A stretch of 64,000 nucleotides of DNA from Saxidomus purpurata (GCA_022818135.1 JAFMSR010000003.1:32453577-32517576), one strand, 5' to 3'; counted from the first letter of the stretch, positions 1 to 12,179 are shown. Program-made: numbers and translations. The notes: generated by a model not told the origin, from the letters alone.

Positions 1-234
1 TGATATTAAAGACGGTTATTCCTTCCAAGTCTGCTTTTCATTGTATGACCTGATTAGTGAATTTAATCTATGGCTTTCAGCTTAAACATCTAATACTCTC
101 CAAATGTACATTATCCAACATTTGTAATTAAATAAGTTACAGCAAATTTATGAAACGTTTTACATAGTGTGTGACTGAACAACTAAAAGTGTATTAAAAC
201 ATATTGGAAAACAGTGTTGAAATTCCTTTGCATT
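1..234. other. Unique AT-rich sequence, no gene seen
   Basis: I see no reading frame with exon character, no RNA gene and no recognisable repeat before the MITE-like element. Confidence 0.5.
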
Positions 235-672
235 AGCGGATCCAGGGGGGGCGCACCCGGCGCGCGCCCCCCCTAAAATTCCCCAACCTTACATAAATAT
301 CCGAGTATAAAATTATATTTTCCGTTTCCAAAATCGGTATCTTAAAAGTATCAAAAACACGTCTGAAATGCAGGAAAATGCACGAAATGGCACCCTCAAA
401 AAAAAAATTTTTTCGGGGGAGCATGCCCCCGAACCCCCCTAGAAAGTGCCTCCCTATTTTTTAACCTCTGGTTGCCGCCCTGACATTGTTCATTGCCATT
501 CAATTATACATGTTAAGTATACACTCGCTCACTCCACCGCTATTTAGTGTTCGATTACTTAAAAACAAAGAATGAAAACACACAGTCATAATTGCCGTCT
601 TATAAGGCTTTAGCAGAAGCAACAAATCGCAAAAAAGTTACACCCCCCCTAACACCAAATCCTGGATCCGCT
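235..672. mobile_element. MITE-like element with 12-bp terminal inverted repeats
   Basis: The left end AGCGGATCCAGG (235-246) is matched exactly by its reverse complement CCTGGATCCGCT (661-672). Inside are a C/G-rich stretch (about 241-275) and short C runs, with no transposase. The minus-strand frame at 233-424 inside it looks like chance coding. A 438-bp non-coding body with perfect short inverted ends fits a non-autonomous DNA transposon. I could not identify a target-site duplication with confidence, so the superfamily is unassigned. Confidence 0.6.
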
Positions 673-1516
673 CCTGCTTTGTGTCATCTGGAAGGCTGGT
701 TTGAGGCCTTGTTCAGTTTTTAACCAGGTTATTTTCCGAAACTTGCTTGGAGAAGAAGCTTGGGAAACTTAAAGTGATGATACCATTCAATATGATAATC
801 ACAATTTAATTTAATACATTCACCAATGGTTTAGTATTACACGTATTAAAAAACAAGCATTGCATAAGTTAAAGCGAAATAACATAAATATATAACACAG
901 TTTTATTCCTACTGAACATAGTTGAACAAGAGCCATGTTAGACATGGCCATCCCCCTGCCCAGTGCCCTTTCTATGACCAAGAAATTTGAAATGAGAGGA
1001 ATGGATATGGTATAGTTTTTACTTAATAAAATATTAGTATTTGGGGGGGGGGTTATTTAAAATCACAAAATCATTTTTGACCTGCCAGGTCATAAAATTT
1101 GTTATGATAAATTTGTGTTTTCATGCTTAAATGAAAAAAATGGTTGAGAAAAACTGATTTTCTATTAATTTTCTAACCATTTTTGTGTTTTAAAAACTTT
1201 TCTTGACCATACTTTTTCAGGTCATTTTGAGCAGTATTATAGCTTTAATGTGTAGGTAGCACGCATCACTGTTACTTAAAATAGATTCTTTGTTTTAAAT
1301 TCTTAAATTGTTTTGAAAAAAATAGAGATAACAATATCATTAATGTATGTATGAATGTACCCGCCAAAGTTAAGGGTAGCAAAAGAATCACAGTAAAGTT
1401 TGAAAGTTTTAGTTAATATCTGTTCTTTGTAAATGACAGCAAGATCTACAGAAATGAATATAATTTTCCCCTTAGATTATTGCATTTCTGTCTATATGGT
1501 CTTTAAAAATGGTATT
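673..1516. other. Intergenic, no feature seen
   Basis: AT-rich sequence with a short G run near 1040-1050. There is no exon-like frame and no repeat unit that I recognise. Confidence 0.5.
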
Positions 1517-1596
1517 CAAAACATTTAGATCTATGTGATTTCTCCGGTTCATGTAATAAAACAGTTATTCGTACCCAAACTGACTATTGGTAAAAT
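1517..1596. repeat. 80-bp segment duplicated inside the 42-bp minisatellite
   Basis: The same 80 bases occur again at 2931-3010 with a single difference (ATGTG here, ATATG there). Here they lie in ordinary single-copy-looking sequence. There they sit as a patch between minisatellite units. This copy is probably the source. Confidence 0.85.
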
Positions 1597-1875
1597 GCAG
1601 AAAACTTTTCGAAAGATGCATTTACATAAATGGCTACAACAAAAATGTTTTTTAAGTGTAGCGATGATTGTGTTGGCATACTATTTTAAAAAAGATAGCT
1701 ATCAAAACAAAACTTTGTCGCTTTATTGCAATATCTTTAACAAAATGAACTTGAACTATCACTGAAGGTGATGAATACCCTACGAAATACCCCACTGACA
1801 CAGTATTTAAAATTGATGTAACATTTGTTGCTTTGATTATTGAACCTGCTCGACTTAAAGCTTCTGTGAAATATA

Positions 1876-2085
1876 ATTAAATTCTGACCAGCGGTTTTGG
1901 AGATTAAAAGTACTCAAGATTTTACTATCTCGAGCCCCTGTGACCTTTGACCTAGCGACCTGAAACATAGACCATGCAGTGCTTATCCCTTCTATGAAGT
2001 ATCATTAAATTCTGAACAGGGGTTTTGGAGATTAAGCGTCCACAAGATTTTACCATCTCGAGCCCCTGTGACCTTTGACCTAAAA
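1876..2085. repeat. About 1.6 copies of a 128-bp direct repeat
   Basis: ATTAAATTCTGA recurs at 1876 and 2004, and the following bases (GGTTTTGGAGATTAA, then CTCGAGCCCCTGTGACCTTT) recur at the same spacing. The second copy is cut off where the 42-bp minisatellite begins. No coding content. Confidence 0.75.
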
Positions 2086-2091
2086 AAATGA

Positions 2092-3970
2092 ATAGCTCAC
2101 AGTGCAGATCATGATGAGACAGCAAAAAATGAATAGCTCACAGTGCAGATCATGATCAGACAGCAAAAAAATAAATAGCAACAGTGAAGATCATAATCAG
2201 CCAGTAAAAATGAATAGCTCACAGGGCAGATCATGATCAGACAGTAAAGAAATGAATATCCAACAGTATAGATTATGATTAAACAGCAAGATAATGAATA
2301 GCAAACAGTGCAGATCATGATCAGACAGCAAAATAATGAATAGTGAACAGTGAAGATCATGATTAGACAACAAAATAATGAATAGCAAACAGTGAAGATC
2401 ATGATCAGACAGCACATTAATGAATAGCAAACAGTGCAGATCATGATCAGACAGCAAAATAATGAATCGCAAACAGTGAAGATCATGATCAGACAGCATG
2501 ATAATGAATAGCAGACAGTGCAGATCATGATCAGACAGCAACATAATGAATAGCGAGCAGTGAAGATCATGATCAGACAGCAAAATAATGAATAGCAAAC
2601 AGTACAGATCATGATCAGACAACAAAATAATAAATAGCAAACACTGAAGATCATGATCAGACAGCAAGATAATGAATAGCAAACAGTGCAGACTTGATCA
2701 GACAGCAAAATAATGAATAGTGAACAGTGAAGATCATGATCAGACAGCAAAATAATGAATAGTGAACAATGCAGATCATGATCAGACAGCAAAATAATGA
2801 ATAGTGAACAGTGAAGATCATGATCAGACAGCAAACTAATGAATAGTGAACAATGCAGATCATGATCAGACAGCAAAATACTGAATAGTGAACAGTGAAG
2901 ATCATGATCAGACAGCAAAATAATGAATAGCAAAACATTTAGATCTATATGATTTCTCCGGTTCATGTAATAAAACAGTTATTCGTACCCAAACTGACTA
3001 TTGGTAAAATAATGAATAGCAAACAGTGAGGTCATGATCAGAAAGCAAAATAATGAAAAGTGAACAGTGAAGATCATGATCAGACAGCAAAATAATGAAA
3101 AGTGAACAGTGAAGATCATGATCAGACAGCAAAATAATGAATAGCAAACAATGCAGATCATGATCAGACAGCAAAATAATGAAAAGTGAGCAATGCAGAT
3201 CATGATCAGACAGCAAAATAATGAATCACAAACAGTGCAGATCATGATCAGACAGCAAAATAATGAATCGCAAACAGTGCAGATCATGATCAGACAGCAA
3301 AATAATGAATCTCAAACAGTGAGATCATGATCAGACAGCAAAATAATGAATCGCAAACAGTGAAGATCATGATCAGACAGCAAGATAATGAATAGCGAAC
3401 AGTGAAGATCATGATCAGACAGCAAGATAATGAATCGCAAACAGTGGAGATCATGATCAGACAGCAAAATAATGAATAGTGAACAATGCAGATCATGATC
3501 AGTCAGCAAAATAATGAATCTCAAACAGTGAAGATCATGATCGGACAGCAAAATAATGGATAGCAAACAGTGAAGATCATGATCAGAAAGGAAGATAATG
3601 AATAGCAAACAGTGAAGATCATGATCAGACAGCAAAATAATGAATCACAAACAGTGAAGATCATGATCGGACAGCAAAATAATGAATAGCAAACAGTGAA
3701 GATCATGATCAGAAAGGAAGATAATGAATCGCAAACAGTGAAGATCATGATCAGACAGGAAAATAATGAATCGCAAACAGTGAAGATCATGATCAGACAG
3801 CAAAATAATGAATAGCAAACAGTGAGGTCATGATCAGACAGCAAAATAATGAATAGCAAACAGTGAGGTCATGATCAGAAAGCAAAATAATGAATAGTGA
3901 ACAATGCAGATCATGATCAGACAGCAAAATAATGAAAAGCAAACAGTGCAGACTTGATCAGACAGCAAAA
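2092..3970. repeat. 42-bp minisatellite, first block
   Basis: About 45 tandem copies of a 42-bp unit containing AATAATGAATAGCAAACAGT followed by GAAGATCATGATCAGACAGC. Each unit carries the perfect 10-bp palindrome GATCATGATC. Units vary mainly at a few positions (GC/GT/TC after AATA, AAACAG or GAACAA, TGAAG or TGCAG), and a few have 1-4 base deletions. Because 42 is divisible by 3, long repetitive frames stay open on the minus strand. They are by-products. An 80-bp foreign patch sits at 2931-3010. Confidence 0.95.
2931..3010. repeat. Copy of 1517-1596 embedded in the minisatellite
   Basis: 79 of 80 bases match the sequence 1.4 kb upstream. Minisatellite units flank it directly on both sides (…GAATAG before, AATGAATAGC after). 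Confidence 0.85.
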
Positions 3971-5153
3971 CAAGAGCTGTCCATAAGACAGCAAGCTCAA
4001 CTATTGTGGGTGTTTGCTTATAAAACAAAACTTTATCAGTATAATAGCAAAACAAAATTCTATTAAGTATAAACTAGGAAAGTTGAATCATAAAAAAGTC
4101 AAAATCTATCACTACATATTTAATTTTTGGTAAATTAATTGTTTGATACAAAATGTACCCCTGAACACTATTGCTAAGTTTTGATATAACTACCATAAGT
4201 GGTTACTGAAATATGTGCATGATAGTACCTTGCATGCAAAACTTTAACCAAATTTTCAAAGTCAAACAAGGGCAATAATTTGTACTAAATTTAAACAAGA
4301 GTTATCTGTCTTGACTGTGTGACACCCCTTAAGACATTAACAAAGTTTCAAGTCAATATCATAAGTGGTTACTGAGATATGTGCATGATAGTACCTAGCA
4401 GGCAAAACTTTAACCAAATTTTCAAAGTCAAACAAGGGCCATAATTTGTATCAAATTTATGCAAGAGTTATCTGACTTTACTGTGTGACACCCCTTAAGA
4501 CATTAACAAAGTTCAAGTCAATATCATAAGTGGTTACTGAGATATGTACATGATAGTACCTAGCAGGCAAAACTTTAACCAAATTTTCAAAGTCAAACAA
4601 GGGCCATAATTTGTACTAAATTTAAACACGAGTTATCTGACTTGACTGTGTGACACCCTTTAGGACATTAACAAAGCTCAAGTCAATATCATAAGTGGTT
4701 ACTGATGTATGTTCATGATAGTACCTAGCAGGCAAAATTTTAACCAAATTTTCAAAGTCAAACAAGGGCCATAATTTGCACTAAATTTATACAAGAGTTA
4801 TCTGACTTGACTGTGTGACACCCCTAAAGACATTTACAAAGTTTCAAGTCAATATCATAAGTGGTTACTGAAATATCTGCATAATAGTACCTAGCAGGCA
4901 AAACTTTAACCAAATTTTCAAAGTCAAACAAGGGCCATAATTTGTACTAAATGTAAACAAGAGTTATCTAACTTGATTGTATGACACCCCTAAAGACATG
5001 AACAAAGTTTCAAGTCAATATCATAAGTGGTTACTGAGATATGTGCATGATAGTACTTAGCAGGCAAAACTTTAACCAAAGAAGCAACGCCAACGCCGAT
5101 GCCGACACACAAGTGACTGTAATAGCTCTCCATATTCTCCGAATAGTCGAGCT
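3971..5153 (+). mobile_element. Tandem-core mobile element, 166-bp units, inserted in the minisatellite
   Basis: It begins CAAGAGCTGTCC and ends AGTCGAGCTAAAAA. The middle is about five copies of a 166-bp unit (GTCAAACAAGGGCCATAATT at 4261, 4427 and onward). Minisatellite units lie directly before and after, so the element interrupted that array. Copies of the same family with the same ends are at 6610-7866 and, 5'-truncated, at 51625-52418. No protein is encoded. The short defined ends with a tandem core resemble non-autonomous Helitron-like 'pearl' elements of bivalves; that class assignment is inference. Confidence 0.7.
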
Positions 5154-5522
5154 AAAAATGAATAGCAAACAGTGAAGATCATGATCAGACATTAAAATAA
5201 TGAATCGCAAACAGTGCAGATCATGATCAGACAGCAAAATAATGAATAGTGAACAATGCAGATCATGATCAGTCAGCAAAATAATGAATCACAAACAGTG
5301 AAGATCATGATCGGACAGCAAAATTATGAATCGCAAACAGTGCAGATCATGATCAGACAGCAAAATAATGAATAGCAAACAATGCAGATCATGATCAGAC
5401 AGCAAAATAATGACTCGCAAACAGTGCAGATCATGATCAGTCAGCAAAATAATGAATCGCAAACAGTGAAGATCATGATCGGACAGCAAAATAATGAATC
5501 GCAAACAGTGCAGATCATGATC
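5154..5522. repeat. 42-bp minisatellite, second block
   Basis: About nine more units of the same 42-bp repeat, with the GATCATGATC core, resuming after the inserted mobile element. The last unit ends at GATCATGATCAATCTG, where single-copy sequence returns. Confidence 0.9.
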
Positions 5523-6317
5523 AATCTGTATGGATATGCAGGCTTATCATGATAGATAGCATACTTGTCCTATAGGCAGACTCTTTTATGTGATCAAGAA
5601 GGCTGATCTAAATGATTCATGTAACAGTTAAAAAGTCTTTCTACCTAATGTAGTTGAATACATACTCATTATGTAGATAATAAGTTACTATTTGGAATAC
5701 GCTGATACAGACTATTATGTGTATCAAATATTTTAAAGACACAGTAAATTCATGTTCAGTAACTTTTACATCTTATGAAATTTTCAAAGTTGGTCTCTCT
5801 TGATATCTTTTCAGTTATATAGGGTCAGTTTCATATTTTTGATAGCTCCGAATACTGACGAATGAAAAGTTGAAAAACACCTTGTGTGTACTGTATCATT
5901 GCCTTGTTGACATATTCCAAGAATGTTCTAGTCATGTCCCCCAGGTCAAAATTTACCCTTTCTGCTATCGATGACCTTGTTTTATAGCCAATGGTAGCCA
6001 GGTAAGCGATATAGGGCCATCATGGCCCTCATGTATGACTATTGGTTCTAAAACTGTTTAATCAGAGAGTTTGGGGAAATTTATTTTTTGCTGAAAATCT
6101 AAGTCCTACCAAAGTTATTATATAATTTTTTTTTGTAATGAAAAGTGTGCGAAATCGGATACATTGGCTCTTAGTGTACAAATTTATGTAGAAAAGTTTA
6201 CATTAACATTTGTATTTCTCAATGTTTTCGAGATATATTCAAGTAAGTATACTTTTTGCTTTCTATCATAAACAAATATACTCATACACCAAATATGTGG
6301 TGTAACCTGTGTATGTA
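5523..6317. other. Intergenic with a short element terminus near 6003-6040
   Basis: Mostly featureless. GTAAGCGATATAGGGCCATC at about 6003 followed by ATGGCCCTCATG is the reverse-orientation terminus of the GGCCATGATGGCC element family seen complete elsewhere (for example 9459). No body accompanies it. Confidence 0.5.
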
Positions 6318-6609
6318 AACAAGAGGGACTAGATGGCCCTATATCGCTCACCTGAGATCTACTTATAACAATATGTGACCAAACCTCAACCTTAAACTAT
6401 ATATCATAAACACGAACATTCTATTTAACTTTAAAAGACTAATCTTTTGACCAATTTACATGATGATGGGGTTAAAAATGGCAGTTGTAAGGCACACACG
6501 AGGTTTTTAACCAGGTGACTTAGTTTTTGACCTCAGATTACCTATATTCATATCCAACTTAAATTTGATCTAGACAATCATGCTGACTAAGTTCATTGAA
6601 GATACAATT

Positions 6610-7866
6610 AACAAGAGCTGTCTGTAAGACAGCATGCTCGCCTGTACTAAGTACTTGCCAATAAAACAAAACTTTAAAGTATAAACTAGAAACATGTAAT
6701 CATAAAAAAATCCAAAGTTATCTATAGTACTGTAACTGAATTTTTGATACACCTGAACACTATTGCTAAGTTTCAAATTACTCCTTTTAGTAGTTACCGA
6801 AATATGTGCATGGTAGTGCCTTGCATGTAAATTTTAAACCAACATTTTTAAGTTCAACAAGGGCCATAATTTGTAGTAAACTCAGTCAGGAGTTATCTAA
6901 CTTTATTGTTTGATACACCTGAACACTATTGCTAAGTTTCAAATTACTCCTTTTAGTGGTTACCGAAATATGTGCATGGTAGTGCCTTGCATGTAAATTT
7001 TCAACCAACATTTTTAAGTTCAACAAGGGCCATAATTTGTAGTAAACTCAGTCAGGGGTAATCTAACTTTATTGTTTGATACACCTGAACACTATTGCTA
7101 AGTTTCAAATTACTCCTTTTAGTGGTTACCGAAATATGTGCATGGTATATAGTGCCTTGCATGTAAATTTTAAACCAATATTTTTAAGTTCAACAAGGGC
7201 CATAATTTGTAGTAAACTCAGTCAGGAGTTATCTAACTTTATTGTTTGATACCCCTGAACACTATTGCTTAGTTTCAAATTGATCCCATATGTGGGTCCT
7301 GGTGTATGCACATGTTAATACCTTGCATGCAAAACTTTAACCAAATTTCTTAAGTCAAACAAGGGCCAAATTCATACAGGAGTTATTTTACTTGACAGTC
7401 TGACAACCCTTAAGCCTTTAATGAAGTTTTAAATCAATCTCATGAGTGGTTACTGAGATATGTGCATGATAGTACAGTGCATGTCAAACAAGAGCCATAA
7501 TTTGTACTAATGTCATACAAAAGTTATCTTACTTAACAGTCTGACACCCCCGAAGACTTTAATGAAGTTTCTATCAATCCCATATTATTAAATGGTCACT
7601 GAAATATAGAAATTTGGTTAAAGTTTTGCATACAAGGTACTATAATACACATATTTCAGTGACCACTTAATAATATGGGATTGATAGAAACTTGACTGTC
7701 TGACACCCCTGAAGACAATAATGAAGTTTCAAATCAATATTATAAGTGGTTACTAAGATATGTCCATGATAGTACCTTGCTTGCAAAACTTGAACCAAAG
7801 CTGCAAAGCTGACACACAAGTGACTGTAAAAGCGCTAGATATTTTTCAAATAGTCGAGCTAAAAAT
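6610..7866 (+). mobile_element. Nested tandem-core element, 166-bp units
   Basis: It starts ACAAGAGCTGTCTGTAAGAC and ends AATAGTCGAGCTAAAAATG, the same ends as 3971-5153. The core units repeat every 166 bases (GTTTGATACACCTGAACAC at about 6908 and 7074). One unit is inverted and forms the 41-bp foldback at 7567-7691. It lies inside another element. Confidence 0.7.
7567..7691. repeat. 41-bp inverted repeat with 43-bp loop
   Basis: Bases 7567-7607 and the reverse complement of 7651-7691 agree at 40 of 41 positions. The loop contains the reverse complement of the surrounding tandem unit (GGTTAAAGTTTTGCATACAA), so this is a locally inverted array unit. Confidence 0.9.
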
Positions 7867-7984
7867 GAAACCTATATTTGACCCCATATGATCCATATTC
7901 AATTTTATCAAGGCAGTCACTCTGAGTAAGTTCCATGAAGATCCAATGAAAAATTATTTCTCTATTGTATACAGAAGGTTTTTT

Positions 7985-9343
7985 TAGCTCACCTGAGCTG
8001 GCTCAGGGTGAGCTATAAGGGTCGTCCGTCCACAATTAGTTCGTTAACACTCTAGTGGTCACATTTTTGCCTCAATTGTCACGAAACTTGGTCAGGATGT
8101 TTGTCCCAGTTATTACTCAGACAAGTTTGAATATGGGTCATCTCGGAAGAAAAACTAGGTCACATGACCCAAAAATAGAAAAATCTTGTTAAGGCTCTAG
8201 AGGCTACTGTTTCAGTCCAAATATCCTGGCAATTTGTCAGAAAGGTTGTTTGGTTGATTTCTAGCTCAAGTTTTAATATGGGTCACCTGGGGTCAAAAAC
8301 TAGGACACACAGCCCAAATATGGAAAAACCTTGTTAACACTCTAGAGGTATCATTTTCAGCCCAAATATCCTGGGATTTATCAGAAAGGTTGTTAATATG
8401 ATTTCTAGCTCAAGTTCGAATATGGGTTATCTGGGGTCAAAAACTAGGTCACAGTGCCCAAATATGGAAAAACCTTGTTAACACTTTAGATGTTACATTT
8501 TCAGCCCAAATATCCTTGAAATTTGTCAGAAAGGTTGTTTCGATGATTTCTAGCCCAAGTTCGAATATGGGTCATCTGGGGTCAAAAACTAGGTCACAGA
8601 GCCCAGATATGGAAAAACCTTGTTAACACTTTAGATGTTACATTTTCAGCCCAAATATCCTTGAAATTTGTCAGAAAGGTTGTTTTGATGATTTCTAGCT
8701 CAAGTTCGAATATGGGTCATCTGGGGTCAAAAACTAGGTCACAGAGCCCAAATATGGAAAAACCTTGTTAACACTCTAGAGGTAACATTTTCAGCCCAAA
8801 TATCCTGGAAATTTGTCGGAAAGGTTGTTTTGATGATTTCTAGCTCAATTTCGAATATGGGTCATCTGGGGTCAAAAACTAGGTCACAGAGCCCAAATAT
8901 GGAAAAACCTTGTTAACACTCTAGAGGTAACATTTTCAGCCCAAATATCCTGGAAATTTGTCGGAAAGGTTGTTTTGATGATTTCTAGCTCAAGTTCGAA
9001 TATGGGTCATCTGGGGTCAAAAACTAGGTCACAGAGCCCAAATGTGGAAAAACCTTGTTAACACTCTAGAGGTAACATTTTCAGCCCAGATATCCTGGAA
9101 ATTTATCAGAAAGGTTGTTTCTATGATTTCTAGCTCAAGTTCGAATATGGGTCATCTTGGGTCAAAAACTAGGTCACAGAGCCCAAATATGGAAAAACCT
9201 TGTTAACACTCTTAGAGGTAACATTTTCAGCCCAAATATCCTGGAAATTTGTCAGAAAGGTTGTTTCGATGATTTCTAGCAACTTTGTTAAAAGCAGTTG
9301 TACTCGGGGGAGCGATAAAGGGCCATCATGGCCCTCTTGTTTA
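7985..9343 (-). mobile_element. Tandem-core element, 145-bp units, reverse orientation
   Basis: One end is a hairpin, TAGCTCACCTGAGC/GCTCAGGGTGAGCTA with one unpaired base (7985-8014). The other end is GAGCGATAAAGGGCCATCAT then GGCCCTCTTG (9310-9343). Between them run about eight units with an exact 145-bp period: CAAGTTCGAATATGGGTCAT or its variant at 8701, 8846, 8991 and 9136. No protein is encoded. The same terminal signatures occur at 6318, 9459, 12180 and 22372. Confidence 0.75.
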
Positions 9344-9458
9344 TGATTTGACCGCAAGGCCTTACTTTTTAGTTTTTATTCCAAGATGACCAATATTCGA
9401 ACTTGACCTAGATTTCATCAAGGCAATCATACTGACCAAATTGCATTAAGATCCAATG

Positions 9459-11060
9459 ACAAGAGGGCCATGATGACCCTATATCGCTCACCTGAATACC
9501 AGTCCACTTGCCAAATGGGTGAGACATCAAGACAATGTTACATGCCAAATAGGTTTTCTTATATACATCTTTGTAAAAGAAGTGAACTCCTTGGCGGGGC
9601 CAATATTGCCTTAAGGGTATAATTTGAAAAAAACTTTAAAGACTTCCACTAGGCAATGCTACATGCCATATATCTAAGCTCTAGGCCCTGTGGTTTCAGA
9701 GAAGAAGATTTTTAAAGTTTTCCCTGTATAAGCTTATGTAAAATCAAATGACCCCCTGGAGGGGTCAATTTTGACCTGGGGGTCATAATTGGAACAATCT
9801 TAGTAGAGGTCCACTAGGCATTTCTACATGCCAAATATCTTATCTTTAGGTCTTGTGGTTTCAGAGAATAAGATTTTTTAAGTTTTCAATATATAAGCCT
9901 TTGTAAAACCAAGTGACCCCCCTGGGTGGTGTCAATTTTGACCTGGGGGTCATAATTTGAACAAGCTTGGTAGAGGTCCACTAAACAATGCCACATGCTA
10001 AATATCTAAGCCCTTGGCCTTGTGATTCCAGAGAAGATTTTTAAAGTTTTCCCTAAATTAGCCTATGTAAAACTAAGTGACCCCCGTGCGGGTTCAATTT
10101 TTATCCAAGGGGCATAATTTGAACAATCTTAGTAGAGGTTCACTTAAGCCAATTCTACATGCCAAATATCTAAGCTCTAAGCCTTTTGGTTTCATAGAAG
10201 AAGATTTTTAAAGTTTTTCCTATATAAGCCTATGCAAAACTAAGTGACCAACCCTACAGGGTCAGTTTTGACCCAAGGGTCATAATATTAACAATCTTGG
10301 TAGAGGTCTACTAGACAATGCTACATGCCAAATATCTAAGCTTTAGGCCTTGTGGTTTCAGAGAAGAAGATTTTTAAAGTTTTTCATATAAGCCTATGTA
10401 AAATCTAGTGATCCCCGGACAGGGTCAATTTTGATATGGAGGGGTCATAATTGGACACACTAAGTTTTAATAAAGGTCCACCAGGCAATGCCACAGGCTG
10501 AAAACTTAGCTCTAGGTTTTTTAAAAATTTTCATGCCTATAAAAAACATATAAAAATAAGTGACCTCTGGGCGGGGTTAATTTTGACCCTAAGGTCATAA
10601 TTTGAACAATCTTGGCAGTGGTCCACTAGGTAATACTACATGCTAAATATCTAAGCTTGAGAATTGGTGTTTCAGAGAAGAGGATTTTTAAAAGTTTTTC
10701 CTATATTAGCCTGTGTAAAACTAAGTGACCCCCGTGCGGTGTTTATAAAAACAGGTGACCCTTCTTTGGGTGAAGTCACTAATTTGACCAGGCTGTCATC
10801 ATTTGAACAATCTTGGTAATGGTCTAGGCAATGCCCCATGCCAAAGATCTAACCTCTGGGCATTTCTGTTCTTGAGAAGAAGATTTTTTAAAGTTTTTCC
10901 TTTGTATGGCTCTGACAACCAGAGTTCTGTATGGAATGAAATTATTTGAACACAATGATAGGGCTTCATGCAAGGAACAACCCTGCAAAGTTTCATCAAC
11001 ATTAGCCTTGTGGTTTCAGAAGAGATGTTGTTTGAAGGCAAAAGTGATCAGACAATATAC
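9459..11060 (+). mobile_element. Tandem-core element, about 165-bp units
   Basis: It begins ACAAGAGGGCCATGATGACC CTATATCGCTCACCTG. The core has about eight diverged units (GAACAATCTTGGTAGAGGTC near 9791, 9958, 10121, 10289), each with a stretch like GAGAAGAAGATTTTTAAAG and CCAAATATCTAAGC. The expected CTCAGGTGAGCTAAAA end is not seen; the core gives way to the SINE at about 11075. Related body sequence recurs at 22372-22830 and 24570-25226. Confidence 0.7.
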
Positions 11061-11074
11061 CAGGGACGGTGAGC

Positions 11075-11275
11075 GATCCTAATTGAGCGTTTGTGAAGAG
11101 GTTACAGTGTTTGCGACTCATTCTTCAAGGTTCAAGCCCCACTGACCGTTCCTTCTCATATGACACTCGTACTGGTTTTTCCAGGAAGTGGACTTGAGGG
11201 TGACTCAATAAGCTTCAACTGAGCTTAAATAAATTAGTATAAACTAATAGCTCACTCTGGCACTTTGTGACAGGT
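11075..11275 (+). mobile_element. tRNA-derived SINE
   Basis: A B-box-like GGTTCAAGCCCCACTGACC (about 11130) is followed by the body motif GTACTGGTTTTTCCAGGAAG (about 11170) and a 3' tail AATAAATTAGTATAAAC. The same body motif occurs in the elements at 47580 and, on the other strand, at 32410-32642. Non-coding. Confidence 0.55.
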
Positions 11276-12179
11276 TAGCTAAAAAGTGCATTATATTATC
11301 TGTTTGCCTTTCTTTCTGACATCATAATATAATTCTTTTTTGCTTCTTATAATTTTTGGTTGATCATGATCTGCAGTGTATGTAATATACTTATTATACC
11401 AATTATCATTATTAATGCATATTACATTTTTCTTGATTTTTGTAAAGGTTTACCTAAATTGAATCCTTCTTTTCTTGGTTTGTCTGAAGGTACATGACAA
11501 TATTTGAGTAAATAGCGTTTGGCCTCAAAGTATGTCAAACTTGAGAAGAGTAATAAAGCAAGAATAATTACTGAAGAAAAAAAGAAACAGAGCGTTAACC
11601 TTTGTGGTAATTTGAAGGACTGTATTAGACATTATCTAAAATAGTGTAAAGATCTATCTGTCATGGGCAAATTCCCAAATATTCATCAGTTTATGACCCC
11701 TCTGAAAATTCTGTAAGTGTACCGTAATTATAAGAATGAAGTAACAATTCAATATAGATAGTGGAATGTGTATCCATGAAGAGTAAAAGAATATTACTGT
11801 TTTTTGTTAAACACCATTTCCTTTTTCTTTCTGTATAACCGTTGCTGATATAATGAGTAATGTATGATGTCATAACATTAAATGAAGTCATAAATTATGT
11901 CAGTAGTCGTTGCAATAAGCTCCTGGTCAGGTCATTTTTGGTGAGTTTCTTTTGGATGTTACCACACAAAGATAGCAACACTATACAACATTGTTTGGTT
12001 GCCCTCATAAGTCATTCCTTTAGTGTTACTATGGAGATGATAAGATAAGACATTAAATGATAGTTTTATTTTTCAAATATCTATAAGTGTAAGAATTTGA
12101 TGTCATACACTAAGATTTGACAAAATTTTAAGAAAAACAACTTGAAACTATTAAAGTCATGTAATCACCTTGAAATAAA

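Larger units (their letters stand above)
6318..7990 (+). mobile_element. GGCCCTATATCGCTCACCTG-family element, split by a nested insertion
   Basis: The left part (6318-6609) begins AACAAGAGGGACTAGATGGC and CCTATATCGCTCACCTGAGA, then runs into the body 'gaccaattta...gtaaggcacac' shared with 12180-13165. The body resumes at about 7867 (ACCTATATTTGACCCCATAT) after the nested CAAGAGCTGTC-family element. Non-coding. Confidence 0.6.

Noticed and set aside
2092..3970. CRISPR-like array
   Set aside because: There are no unique spacers; the units are contiguous and the DNA is animal genomic.
2109..4055. Long minus-strand repetitive frames (CDSLFCCLIMIFTV-type)
   Set aside because: Two to three frames are open over the same array because the unit is 42 bp; this is a minisatellite by-product.
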